NCBI GenBank assembly: GCA_002812745.2
Contig: NCSJ02000216.1
Location: forward strand, 1-64,000
Source: Scytalidium lignicola
Lineage: Eukaryota; Ascomycota; Leotiomycetes
Direction of reading: 5' to 3'
DNA length: 64,000 bases
Positions 53,520 through 64,000 of the stretch are shown in pieces; the stretch's first letter is position 1, and every line of letters begins with the position of its first letter. The notes under the pieces are model-generated. The model saw only the letters and a list, made by a program, of their open reading frames with translations. It was not told where the DNA came from and ran no database searches. A program made the position numbers and the translations under genes.

Positions 53520-54467
53520 TCAAACGAGAATCACCTTTCTCACATTAAACACGTTCTTCTTAACCTCATTCCCATGCTTCCTTGTACTATTCTGCTCTCC
53601 TTTCCCTGGGAGTATATATCCTCTCTGGTTACTGAAGACTTTAACTCCACTCGTCTCAAACTCAGTGGTGAAATGTGTATGCCCAAACACCCATACCTTG
53701 ACGTCTTTCCAGTCTCTATCCTTGAGAAGATCAGTTGCAAATGCAGAACTCCATGGGTTGTTAACATTCTCAGGACTAGATGTTTCTTGGATAGAAGGTG
53801 CATGGTGAGTAATGACTAATATGTTCCTTTCTAGCTCGCCCTTTGGTCTGGATTTATTTCTTTGTTGGATCTTCATAATTTGACTGTTCAACCATGCAAG
53901 GTCGGATCTGTGAGCTTCGTTATGATAATCGACTGTCTAATCATCAATCTTCTCGAAATCTTTCACTCGCATGCGTACAACCTGTTTCGCATCCTCGAGG
54001 ATTTTAGACCATAGTGTACATCCCAAAATTGTTACCCGAGAATTTGGAATATCAAATCTTTTTTGATGAAGTAATATTAATCTTCCGCCTAGAACTTCTT
54101 CATGTTCAAGCTTTTGAGCTTGCTCTAAGCCAGCAGTGAATGAGAGGCCATAAAATTCATGATTCCCGAGAATGAGAAAGACCTGTTCAAATTGTGCAGT
54201 TTGAGCTGCAAGAAAAACTAGATAGGAATCATAGTCGATAAGACGGCCAATATCGCCCGCAAGAATAAGATATGGTGCTGAGATTGGTATTTTGAAAGAG
54301 ATATATTGCTGTCCTACTTCTAGATGTAGATCAGAGAGAATTTGGAATGATGGTGAAGAGGATTTGCTGAATAGGGAACTAATCTTGTCGACAACAGAAA
54401 ATCGCGATTGAGACTTTGTATGGTCAGCATGGATGGTGTAGCTCGTATCTTGATTGTGGCATGCCAT
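53520..54467 (-). pseudogene. Calcineurin-like metallophosphoesterase interrupted by one amber codon
   Basis: The frame from 54467 to 53520 is 316 codons with a single internal TAG at 53937-53939. All metal-binding motifs are present in order: SDLHLE, AGDIGR, LGNHEFYG before the stop; VITHHAPS and VFGHTHF after it. The sequence around the stop (DFEKIDD-stop-TVDYHNEAH) suggests an original tryptophan. The family hydrolyses phosphoester bonds in diverse substrates. Without the single base change it would be a normal intronless gene of about 315 residues, so the loss is recent, or the codon is an error or read through. Confidence 0.75.
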
Positions 54468-55151
54468 TTGAGAGAGCTTTCGTTAGGTATTTGCTAACAA
54501 CAAGCACTGGAACCATAGAGGGTTTGATCTATAGTAAATAGTAGTTCCATTTTGCTGCAATGTTTGAGATAATGCAACCAAACGAGCTAAACTGATAGGC
54601 TCGGCTAACAGGAGCTTGAAGATTATTAGGCAAGATCACTCCCTCACAGGTCACTTTATAAGCACAACTTATCGTTGGAGGGTTTAAGCGAGAAATTTCG
54701 TGAAATGCGCAGGGATTTCACAGGTGCCACTTGATAAGTGCCACAAGGCTCACAGCCGTATTACTCCGCAACCACTGTAGACAACGTAGTATAATTTGAA
54801 CATAAGTTTCGCGGATCGCTCCTGTACAAATTGACTCCGGAATGAAGTTATTTGGGCTTGAAATGGCCTAGTTATGGCTGTTTTACTGCTTGCGGACCAC
54901 CTGGCTAAGCTGAACTTCAACATTGCGTGCGGTCATGTGACCCGCAAAAGGGGGGAGCATAATAGACACTTAGCTAGACAATGAGATAGACGTTATTCAC
55001 AATCAAAATAGCGACTGCACAATAGTAAAATAACGTTACAATAGTAAAATCATGGCTATATCTAAGAATTCTTTTTCTAAATTTACTTTCTCCTTAGCTT
55101 TTATCAAAACCTCTATTACCACCACCAAAATCACCACTACAAATTATTACC
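54468..55151. other. Intergenic region
   Basis: No gene recognised in about 680 bp. Two copies of ACAATAGTAAAAT lie about 20 bp apart at 55019-55051. Confidence 0.3.
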
Positions 55152-55950
55152 ATGACGTCTTGGACGCTCATTAACCGCCCTCGCGCTTCTACCCTAGCTT
55201 TTGACTCCTCCAGCGCCAGCTCCATCCTGGCTGTTGTTATGGCTCCTTCCTCTCCGGCCCCAGAAGCTCCTGTTGCGGCTGTTGCTCCTGACTTTGCGGG
55301 TGCTGTCGGCCCTCTGCTTGCCCTCCTAGCCTGCCCCACTGGTGCTATGCGTTCTCTGGCTGGCCTTCCCCCTTTGCGGGTGTTTACAGTCCGCGAGGGC
55401 TGTACTCTGAACACCACTAGGCCTGTAAACATGGAAGCCCTTTTGGGATTCCTCGTTGGCTGTGTTAGTGGTCAGCTTTGCACTTACTGTGAAAGTGGGT
55501 TGGGTGTGTGGACAGAGTATGTCTTTATTGCTGGCTACCTTAACGGAGCTTGTACTAACTGCTACTATGGCAGTGAAGGAAGTCGTTGCTCCTTCTGTAA
55601 GTTATATCACTTTATAGATAAGAGTAGAGAGGTTTACTAACCGTGAGATATATCTAGATATCCTTGTCCATAACCGTTATGCTACTCCTGTTGTTCCTGT
55701 TACCCTTGCTACATCGTCTGCTTCTGCTCCTGCTGGCCTTAGCCGTGCTCTTTGCTCTTGTGCCCTCCTGGTTGTTGGCCTAGTTGTTACAAGCAGCATT
55801 GCTGTTGTCCGTAAGTCATAATAGAACCCTTTTACAGACTGAACTGATGCTTTCTCAGTGCTTGCTCGCCTCTCTCTTTGCCCTCAGCCTTTTGGTCAGT
55901 CTGTCCGGCCTTCTGTAGGTCATGTTCGCTGTCTTCCTCCTCTCAGCTAA
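55152..55950 (+). CDS. DUF3716-type cysteine-motif protein, three exons
   Basis: Exons 55152-55596, 55658-55810 and 55859-55950 join in frame through GT-AG introns of 61 and 48 nt, giving 229 residues. The N-terminal ~90 residues are Ala/Pro/Ser-rich. Residues about 110-148 carry C-x2-C (CTYCESGLGVW) and, after YLNGACTNC, C-x8-C (YYGSEGSRCSF), the signature of the fungal DUF3716 family. These proteins occur in many copies in some fungi and have no known function. Codon use and composition are more GC-rich than the flanks. The third exon is uncertain. Confidence 0.55.
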
Positions 55951-55989
55951 CTTGTCTTTACTGCTAGGCCAGTCATTACAGGTTATATC

Positions 55990-56160
55990 TGTCATCCTCA
56001 GGTGATCTGTTAAGAGTGTAACTCTTGCATTGTGAATATCCTTCGAGATTTTGTGGATATCTTGAATAGCACTGTAGAATTTGCTTGTGAGCTTGTGGAC
56101 GTAGTTGAGTGAGAAGCTGTTGATGAAGAGGAGGAAGAGGAGGAAGAGGAGGAAGAGGAG
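55990..56160 (+). pseudogene. Short relic ahead of the poly-Glu tract
   Basis: The plus-strand frame CHPQVIC-stop-ECNSCIVNILRDFVDILNST then VEFACELVDVVE-stop-EAVDEEEE leads directly into the Glu repeat. Two stops break it. It may be a former last exon of the DUF3716 gene or of a related copy. Confidence 0.35.
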
Positions 56161-56224
56161 GAAGAGGAGGAAGAGGAGGAAGAGGAGGAAGAGGAGTAAG
56201 AGGAGGAGGAAAGAGAAGAAGAAG
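56128..56224. repeat. GAGGAGGAA-type microsatellite coding poly-Glu
   Basis: About ten copies of a 9-bp GAGGAAGAG unit, read on the plus strand as an uninterrupted run of Glu ending at TAA (56195-56197), then further purine-rich DNA. Confidence 0.85.
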
Positions 56225-56897
56225 AGGATAACTAAGAGTTAAACCTTTATAATAGTTTTTGGTAAATAGTAATAATGTATACAAGAATAAGAATAAGAGA
56301 TTAAACTTATGGATGTGATTTCTTTAAAAACTGACTTGTAAATTATATTTACAAGTATGATTTAAGTAGTTACTTGTCTAGGAAGACCTCCTCTTCTTCC
56401 TTACATATTCTAGTGCCTTCTTCTGAGTTGTCCTCTTATAGTAAAACGTTGAATTTTATTTATATTTTGTTGTTAATGATGTTGTTTAAGCTCTTCAACA
56501 AAGCTATGAAGTTTATAGTCTGCTTATAATGCTTTTAGCTTAGAAATAGCTTGTTCTTCACTTTTACCATGAGTAATACAGGTTGTAATCTCATCTTAAA
56601 TTACTTTTTGATGGTAGAATTGAATTTTAATTTTATTTCCTGGACGTCAATAGCTTCCTTACTTCTCTTCTAGCTCTTTTACAGGTAGCTGGTCCTCAAA
56701 TCTTTCTTTTTATTCTTTTTATGTGTCTTTGACTGTAAAGACGGTTGTTAAAGACATATTGATTGAGGAGAAGTACTAGAAAGGATAGTCCGCATTCGTA
56801 GAGGTTAAACAAATTAGTTGACAGTGCATTTCCTACTTAGTCATTCTACGTTAGACTTAGCCTGAGGTGGCGCAAAAAGAAAGTTGGCTGGTATAAA
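56225..56897. other. AT-rich intergenic region
   Basis: No gene recognised in about 670 bp. Confidence 0.3.
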
Positions 56898-57290
56898 TCA
56901 ATTCTCCTCAGTATTCTTTCCACCTAATTGTGGCCATTCACGCGGCTTTGAAGATGCTAAGCCAGCTCGAACGTCTGCCCCGGAAACCCAAGTCTTGTCT
57001 GGCTTGAAATACCCATGACCGCAACTACAAGTGATGTGCGCAAGATCTTTTTCAAAGTCCAGGCTGTCAAGGTGGTCCTGGTCCATGTTGAACCACTGAA
57101 GTGATGTCTTGACTTGGTCGTCGCTGCCTCTGTCGCTGTCTGGCGACGGTGGTCGCGGCGGCGGGCCTGGAAAGCACCACCGAGCACATTCCTGGGGGGA
57201 GGTAGGCTAAGCTTCGTTAGCGTCTAATCAGTTGATGAATCTATTGAACAGAGAACAAACAGTGTTGTCACCCTTGGGCTGGTTGTCCAT
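56898..57290 (-). CDS. Small hypothetical protein, two exons
   Basis: Exon 1 57261-57290 (MDNQPKGDNT) and exon 2 56898-57191 join in frame across a 69-nt intron with GTTTGT donor, CGCTAAC branch point and CCCCCAG acceptor, giving 107 residues. A Pro-rich segment (CFPGPPPRPPSPDSDRGSDD) is followed by SLQWFNMDQDHLDSL, HITCSCGHGYFKPDKTW and a polar tail. The CSCGHGY motif might bind metal but is too short to name. I do not recognise the family. Confidence 0.45.
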
Positions 57291-58338
57291 ATTTGAGGTC
57301 CTAGTAAAGAGGTGGGACAGTAAGATCAATTCTTCTGTAATAGACCTGTAGTAATAGTTTTGATACAAATCAAATCTGTCAAGCAGTCGATGATGGGAGG
57401 CAGAAGAGATTAGTGTTTTAAGCCTCTTGATATCTTGAGTGGCACAAATTTGAATTGTTGTATGGATCTATTATTTAAATCTATTACTTGAAAATATTTG
57501 TTGTTCCTACAGAGAACGGCAGAGCAGGAGAGTTATGCGAGGGAAATATCGCAAGGCAGACTGGTGAGGCTCTGGGTCAATGATCTTCGCCTCACTGGGG
57601 CTAGTCTTTGTGACACGACATACGCGTATACGATGGGATAAGTGAGGCAAGCTCTTGCCTATATTGACGTGGCACTGTCTGTATGGTCCAAGAGGATGAA
57701 TGCACGTTTTGCTCTGTAAGCAGAACTCAGAGCTGCAGGCCTGGGAGGCTGCAGCAAGCTAAAGGAGCAAGTACGGCAGAGGGTGTAGAGTGAGCTTTTG
57801 GTTTTGGCCGAGTACCGAGTCAGCTGGCCTGGCTTGAGTATTTCAAGCGAAATTGTATGTATTATCGGGCCTGTGAGGATACGTGGTAAGGAGGCGTGGG
57901 AGGTTGTTAGCCTTACTTGCGTTATAACTAGCTAAGTGTATAGGGAAATTCTGTCCCTGATTGCACCGTTCTCTGCCTAACGCATGCGGTTATCCATATT
58001 CGGGTAAGTGAGCTATTCTGACAATAAATACTTTTCACAACAGTTATTGTGAAAGAGAGAGGGGTTGCTTTTTCACGTTTCATTACGAGCAAGGATGCCA
58101 CTAGAATAGGACTAGCGCATCCTCGGTAGCTGCCCATGAGATTATGAGACTTCCCTCATGAAATGAATTCATCCTCCGTCATCATCCTTGAGCTGCGCTC
58201 TGGATTAATCTCCAGGCCGCAGAAAGTTGTAAATACTTTGATGCACGAAGTTTGTCCATTAGCCTCTTTTCTGGGTATTTTCCATAGAGCTTCAAAAACA
58301 AGCTCCTGAGCTGCTAGGCAGATTGGGGCGGTGACGAG
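57291..58338. other. Intergenic region with possible coding relic
   Basis: On the plus strand at about 57524-57930 a frame with four stops reads SYAREISQGRLVRLWVNDLR, LTGASLCDTTYAYTMG, VRQALAYIDVALSVWSKRM, then SELLVLAEYRVSWPGLS. It looks like an old gene but has no recognised domain. Confidence 0.3.
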
Positions 58339-60648
58339 ATGGCGAAAGATCATGGCAATGGCTCTTCTGCCAGCATCCTGACAATGTCCCGGAGTCGCTA
58401 CCGCAGGAATATTTTGTTGTTGATATTACTTGTCTTAGTCGCTATCTACTGGCACCAGCTCTCGTCAACCCTGTGGTTTCGCGTACCTAACCAAGCGTCT
58501 TGCGCTTTTACACCATCAAGGTCTAGAGACGACCAGCTAGCCCTCAACCCAGAGGATATACCCTGGAGTCAGGTGAGAACTGGAACTGGTGCAATTGTTC
58601 AAGCAATTACTAAGGCTCTCGTTCCAGATACAACCGTCGCGGACGCTAGCGTACCGCGACTGTTTTGGCGATCTCAAGTGCGCTCGGTTGCTACTCCCCC
58701 TGGATTGGAATCGCACCAAGGGAGACGGCCCAGAAGTAGCCGTGGCAGTGATTAAAAGGCCGGCAAGGGTAAATGTTACAGACTCAAGATACGGCGGTGC
58801 TATTATTCTGAATCCAGGTAAGTTGGCGGATCTTATTGCAGGACCGACATGCTGAGTCGCTCTAGGTGGTCCTGCTGGGTCTGGTGTCCAGAAACTCCTC
58901 CAAGCCGGTGAAAGAATTCAGATTATCGTTGACGCCAACTATCCACAGGACTTCCATAACCAAGTGACGAATTCTGAAGATAAATTTTTCGATATCATTA
59001 GCTTTGACCCGCGTGGAGTAAATCATTCCACGCCACAGCTGAACTGCTTCCCAGATTCATTTAACCGCTTTATTTGGAGGCTTCAAGCAGATGCGGAAGG
59101 TCTAATTGGAAGCTCCAGCACCGCTTTTGATCAGAAGTGGGCCCGATATCTGTCGCGTTCTGAGACATGTATGAAGCTCATAGCTGAACAAGGGAACGAT
59201 AGTATTGCATACTACATGGGCACAAGATCCGTTGTGAATGATCTGATTGCGATTGCTGAGCGACACGGAGAGTGGCGAGAAGCTGAAGCCCAGCTACTGT
59301 TTTCTAGGAATCTAGCTGCTTTTGATGTGCAAGAACAGCAACGCGTTCTTGAACGTACCAAATGGCTCCGCGGGCAAGAAGAAGTGCTATACTGGGGCAC
59401 TTCTTATGGGACAGTCTTGGGCAGCACTCTCGCAGCACTTTACCCTGAGCGTGTCCGTCGTGCTATCTTAGACTCAGTTGTAGCGCCCCAATCCTTCTTC
59501 AACGTATCTCAGGAGGAAAGCCTTGTCGATTCGGATGAAGTGTTGGTGAAGTTTGCATTCCTTTGTCATAAGCATGGGCCCCAAAGCTGCAGTTTCTATC
59601 GAGATTCACCAGAAACAATCCTCCGGGACATTGAATCTATATCCTCAGGTCTGACCTCTACTCCTCTTGCTGTACCGGCATCCTCATACAGGGGACCCGA
59701 GACAATCACTTCCTCGGACTTGAAAAGGTTGATCGGGCAGTGCTTGTATGATCCACGGAGCTCATTCCCAGTTTTAGGACGACTTCTGCAGGATCTATCC
59801 ACGGAAGATGGTGCAAGCTTTGCGGACTATAAAGCAGCGCTCAAGGAAATTTCAATACCGGACATTCAGAATGGTATATATAACCTCTCCGCGAGGTGCA
59901 AAAGCGATGGGCCTTACACTCCTGCTTGCCATCGGCCTAATGAATGGCACGAGGAAAGCCTGCTGGGTATCTCATGTGGTGACGGACGAATGGGTTACAA
60001 TATCACTAAAGAAGGATTCAAGGCTTATTGGAGTTTGTTAAGAGATCAGAGCAAAGCATCAGCAGACGTATGGGCAGAATGGGACTTGATGTGTGTCGGT
60101 TGGAAAGCAGAGAGTAAATGGAAATATGAAGGTCAGCCAAACTTCCGAATATCTCTCACACAACTCCATTTGATAACATGTTACTAACCAGACATAGGTC
60201 CTTTTTCGGGCAACACAGCCCATCCTATTTTATTTGTTGGGAATACTCTGGATCCGGTCTGTCCGCTACGGAGGTATGTATTCGCTGTTCGTAGCCAAGA
60301 AAAATCTTACTCACCCGCTGTGCTTAGTGCTCACAAAGTCTCTGCGGGATTTACTGGATCTGTGGTTCTGGAGCAGAAAACTATTGGAGTAATAGTTGTA
60401 GTATTCCTTCCTTTTTTGCTCTCACTGACTCTAGATAGCACGGCATCCTTAGCGCAAAATCTAAATGTACGGAGGAAGCTATTAAAGGCTATTTCCAGAG
60501 AGGGGAGCTTCCAGCCCCGGGTAGTGCCTGTGAAGTTGAGCAAGAGCCTTTCCAGGAAGCTGCAGATACTGCTAAGATCGAAATAATGTCGTCGCAAGTT
60601 ACTCTAAGGCCGTGGACACCACATCCCGAAGGCAAAATAGCTAGATAA
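58339..60648 (+). CDS. Membrane-anchored TAP-family alpha/beta-hydrolase (S33-type peptidase), six exons
   Basis: Exons 58339-58572, 58628-58817, 58866-60131, 60198-60273, 60328-60388 and 60439-60648; five GT-AG introns of 48-66 nt; frame closes to 678 residues. An N-terminal anchor (RRNILLLILLVLVAIYW) suggests a type II membrane or secreted protein. The hydrolase features are CARLLLPLDWNR, ILNPGGPAGSG (oxyanion region, restored by splicing intron 2), FDPRGVNHSTP, the nucleophile elbow WGTSYGTVLG, the acid in GNTLDPVCPL and the histidine in TIGHGILS (restored by splicing intron 5), followed by KGYFQRGELPAPGSACE. Homologues release short peptides from N-termini. MSRSRYRR at 58384 is a possible alternative start. 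Confidence 0.85.
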
Positions 60649-62151
60649 ATAGTTGAAATTCACGTCTATTCGGAGAACAACTGGAGCCTGTAGGTTTAAA
60701 AGATGGCTTCCAACTACTGGATCTCAAGATTTGGGACGTCTCCTAGTTTCTGCAAGCTCTACGTACAAACGTGAGTCCGTCCTCTTGCAAACTATCGACA
60801 GAGGCAGAATAGATGATATCCGTCACTATCTAGGAGAGAAAAACGACATCAATAAAATTAGTCCAATTACACATATACGATCTTGTTAGAAATCAGCTTT
60901 AGTCAGTTGTAGCTAATTCCTCACTTTATTGGCTCCTTTATACTATTCTTATGTAGAGACATCCATATACAGTTCCAGGTCGTCAATTTGACTCGAAATT
61001 CAGATTTCAAACCTTGACTTACAAACCACCTTTACACATGTAGAACGCTATCTTCACCCTGGCTATTTTGCCACTTTTTGGGAAGTCCGTCCCACCCGCC
61101 TTATAGCCATGGGTTGTATTTGAAAACTACGAACTTAAGGTGTAATCCAGGGTCTACTGGATTGGTCAAAAAGTCTTATGTTCGTGAATGCGACTGCTTT
61201 CCTTGCTGTTCGATCCGTGACCATTGACACGGAGATATGTCCACTACGTTAGTACCATTAAAAGAACCTTTGATTTAATTCCCATCTTTATCTATATTAA
61301 AATTTCCCGGATGTCGCCGACCACTCGACGCTTCAGCCACTAATCGAAATCTACAAGTGGGTAGGTTGCTATCCGATATGCATTATCATGGATATTTCAA
61401 GAACTGTTGAAATGCATAAGCAATATATTGCAAATACAAATATAAGCTTTTTTGCGAGAGGGAGTAGTTTTGGGATCTTGGTTACGTAAGTAGAGAGGGT
61501 TTTTGTGGTCCAGCACTTGCTGCCGAAAATTGGACACAGCTGGTCATTGTTATGGAGTGACAAAATATAATACTACCGCGACTTCGTATTTTGTGTATAT
61601 GCCTGTAGTGTGTGGGTATGGTTTATATTGATCACCTGGACGGCGTTCTTTATCACCACTTCACCAATGCCACTGCAGCGACCCTTCAGCCTATTGAAGC
61701 CACCAGTTGCCTGACTTAGAGTGGCAGAAGCCTCAACTTATGGTTGGTCCAGAGCTGTTGTGGCGAACATGCTAGAAAACTACCAGATCCTTATAACGAA
61801 GTATAATAAGAGTAGATGAGACCCGGTTGGCTTACCCTTTGTGCAAGCTCCGCTTGGTCATGTCCTAAGGTTGCGTTCTCCAAGTTACCATTGCCTCTGA
61901 CACTCCCCACAACACTAGTTTAGGCCTCCCCCTCTCATAGTGGACGAGGGTCGAGCTCTCGGATATCGCCTGCCAGTATGTCTTCTCAAAATGTTCCGGC
62001 GGACATGACTGGGGGGGAAGATAGAAGTGCGAGATGTTGGGAACTCGCTGTAACGGTAGGCTGTCGAAACCACCGCGGGGAATAGGGCTCTGAGCGCAGT
62101 CACTCATTTCTCTAGATATTCAACACCAGTTTGACACACGATTCCAAAAAG
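60649..62151. other. Intergenic region
   Basis: About 1.5 kb without a convincing gene. A 78-codon plus-strand frame at 60653-60889 (SVLLQTIDRGRIDDIRHYLG) vaguely recalls an ankyrin unit; an 80-codon minus-strand frame at 61865-62107 is unrecognised. Confidence 0.3.
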
Positions 62152-64000
62152 ATGATTTATGTCTCTGCACCTAGCCTTGGTTATACCTCCGCATCGCACT
62201 TGTCTATCATTGAGGCCGCCAAAAATGCGCTTTCCGAAACTTCTGAAAGCCGGGCTGGCTTTCGTAAGACCATGCAATCCATCCTGCTAACATTTCACCA
62301 ATATGCTTCACCGATAGATGTACTTATCCAGGAGCAACCCCATATAACAGCCTTGATATGGGGCTCTATCCGTACCCTTATGCATGTAAGAATAAGTACC
62401 CTCTAGCTGTGAACAAGTTTTCATGAAACCCAGGTAGCAGTCATAGAGATCGAGACATCGGAAGAAATTGGACGTGCTGTGGGCAAAATCGTCGGCGAGA
62501 TTGGTAGATGGGATCAATACTTGCGACTATTTCCCGACTCGCATCGCGTGCAGAGCGTGACAGCTAAGTTATTTGCACAAGTAATTAACTATCTCGTTCG
62601 GGCTACAGCATTCTACACCGCGCCGCTTAGTAGTCAGTGTTTAATGCTCCCTTTAACTGCCTGTAGCGCTAACACAGCCAGAGCGATACATCAAAGTTGG
62701 CCTAACACCAACACCAAGCAAGCTACGGAGTATTTGGACGGAAATAGATGAACTTTCTTTGAATATCGAAAGGGAAACAAAGCTTGCCGCTGAAGAGAGT
62801 GAGTAGTAAGTGTTCCTTCATGCGATGGGACATCTACTAAGCGTATTGAACAGAGTATGAGGCCGATCGGAAGGGTACGTCCCAATATCACTTTACAAGT
62901 AGACGGAAGTTGTTTGCTAACTGAAACTCAGAACTCGTTATTCGCAATGCAGAGTGTAGAGCTGAATTTGAAAGACAGGAGGAATTTCGAAAAGGTTGAT
63001 TACATACGAATATCAATGCTTCTGGCTGACATTCCATAGATAGCTTAGCGTCCATGCACGTCGCTACCACTTTACAGAGGGAAACTCTTGAATCTGTCGT
63101 CGGTAAATTGAATTGTGGCTTTCCGGAACTTTGTGGAGCTGAGAAATTCTTACAATGAGTCAGATTTACGATCCACCATTAGAAGCGAGATTGAAGCAGA
63201 AGCTTCACGAGAGAACGGTAGAATTTACAGCATTTCATCTTATATTTGGTCATAACTAACTTCCATGGTCGTAGTGAATCAACTGAATAGGGAGATACAA
63301 TCTGCGCTGCAATGGCTATGCACAGATGAAAGTTACAATCAGGTCTCAACTCCCTGGGAGCGTGGTACATGCAGCTGGATCTTCACTCATCCTGTGTTCG
63401 TGGATTGGGAAGTTAATCAATGTGAACGCCCTTTATGGATCCATGGAATTCCAGGTACGCAGACACCCTAATCAAAAGAGTTAAAGATAGCAACCATTTT
63501 TCAGGTTGTGGCAAATCTGTCATGGCGAGCTTTCTAGCACGAAATAGCCGGGCACGAGTGACAGTAACCCACTTTTTGCAAGCCGCTATCAGCCAAACTT
63601 CTACATGGCCGGTAACAGTGGCGGCGTCTATACTCGTGCAGTTGTTCCGGCAAAAGTCAATGCTTTCGGCTGCTAGCCTCTCTAGAATGGTTCAGTACAT
63701 ACTTCCTCTACTCGATAATTATTCAACTTATCAAGCATGCCCGTTCCTTCAACTGTGGTCCGTCCTGGAAAACGTCTTCGATACTCTACCTAATTTTACA
63801 CTCGTTGTTGATGCATTAGATGAGTGTAGTAGAGAGGAAGATGCATCAAGTTTGATTGAGAAGCTATTGAAGGTGAGCTCTCTGGCTCATTCTCGCATCA
63901 TTATCCTATCCCGCCATCATCCAGCATTTGAGGGCCATTTGAAACAAAGCGCTGAAATTCAAATGAACGAAACTGTGGTATCCTCCGACATAGACCTTTT
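62152..64000 (+). CDS. NLR-type protein start: DUF7708-like domain, coiled coil and NACHT; runs off the window
   Basis: Exons 62152-62385, 62434-62629, 62667-62798, 62854-62874, 62932-62994, 63040-63102, 63164-63217, 63275-63454 and 63505 to beyond 64000; every junction keeps frame. The first two exons encode a DUF7708-like domain (FRKTMQSILLTFHQYASPID, ALIWGSIRTLMH, then LRLFPDSHRVQS). Exons 3-7 are helical and charged (IDELSLNIERETKLA, NAECRAEFERQEEFRK), probably a coiled coil. The NACHT begins WIHGIPGCGKS (Walker A, split by an intron after the G of PG) and continues to LVVDALDECSRE (Walker B) and SRIIILSRH. C-terminal repeats lie outside the window. Fungal NLRs of this design act in allorecognition or defence. 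The 37-nt second intron is the least certain junction. Confidence 0.8.

Noticed and set aside
55976..56284. Minus-strand frame with a long Leu-Pro repeat
   Set aside because: It is the reverse strand of the GAGGAA microsatellite; the plus-strand Glu reading fits the adjacent coding relic better.
61865..62107. 80-codon minus-strand ORF upstream of the NLR gene
   Set aside because: No domain, no neighbour in frame and no splice partners; it may be chance in the NLR promoter.

Overview
The window looks like nuclear DNA of a filamentous ascomycete (Pezizomycotina). The evidence is short introns (mostly 45-120 nt) with GTAAGT-like donors and CTAA(C/T) branch points, a Zn2Cys6 regulator, HET-domain and NACHT genes, fungal-only families (DUF3716, four-TM DUF3176-like, F-box-like), and AT-rich transposon relics that look RIP-mutated. 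A leotiomycete is a guess from gene style, not shown. I rebuilt most multi-exon genes by hand from splice sites and frame closure; nothing was checked against a database.

Layout. 0-3.2 kb: a long-TIR non-autonomous element, with a decayed pogo/Fot1 transposon inserted into its target-site duplication. 3.9-11.2 kb: a secreted phospholipase C, then a divergent pair of a sugar:H+ symporter and a PL26-like (PcRGLX/YetA-type) lyase without signal peptide, suggesting import of pectic oligosaccharides followed by cytosolic cleavage. 11.4-17 kb: relics (PLC-like phosphodiesterase, ankyrin repeats, ABM-like protein, Thr/Val-repeat protein), an IFI6-like gene, and a tRNA-Arg(UCU) gene interrupted by a GT-AG intron-like insert. 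17-22.3 kb: a secreted protein, a four-TM membrane protein and an MmgE/PrpD enzyme. 22.3-31 kb: a TA-flanked MITE, an F-box-like gene, an eight-exon hexose-type transporter, a degenerate second copy of the first MITE and a sedolisin prodomain relic.

31-36 kb: a het-6-like HET gene next to a second decayed pogo element whose TIR carries a nested MITE. 36.3-41.2 kb: a Dal5-type transporter divergent from a Zn2Cys6 factor, a likely regulator-transporter pair. 41.9-45 kb: a small MITE, a LINE 3' relic and, 8 nt further on, a HET gene with ten ankyrin repeats whose array ends in a frameshift. 45-49.7 kb: a DHA2 exporter beside an unrecognised broken ORF, and a capsule-type glycosyltransferase. 50.9-54.5 kb: a broken HET gene and a metallophosphoesterase with one amber codon. 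55-60.6 kb: a DUF3716 gene with a poly-Glu relic, a small unknown gene and a membrane-anchored TAP-family peptidase. 62.2 kb to the end: the start of a DUF7708-NACHT NLR-type gene.

Two themes run through it. Sugar and nutrient uptake genes (three importers, a lyase, peptidases, a phospholipase) suggest a plant-associated or saprotrophic lifestyle. Allorecognition-type genes (two HET, one HET relic, one NACHT, one ankyrin relic) are interleaved with transposons. The most unusual single object is the interrupted tRNA gene at about 15.0 kb.
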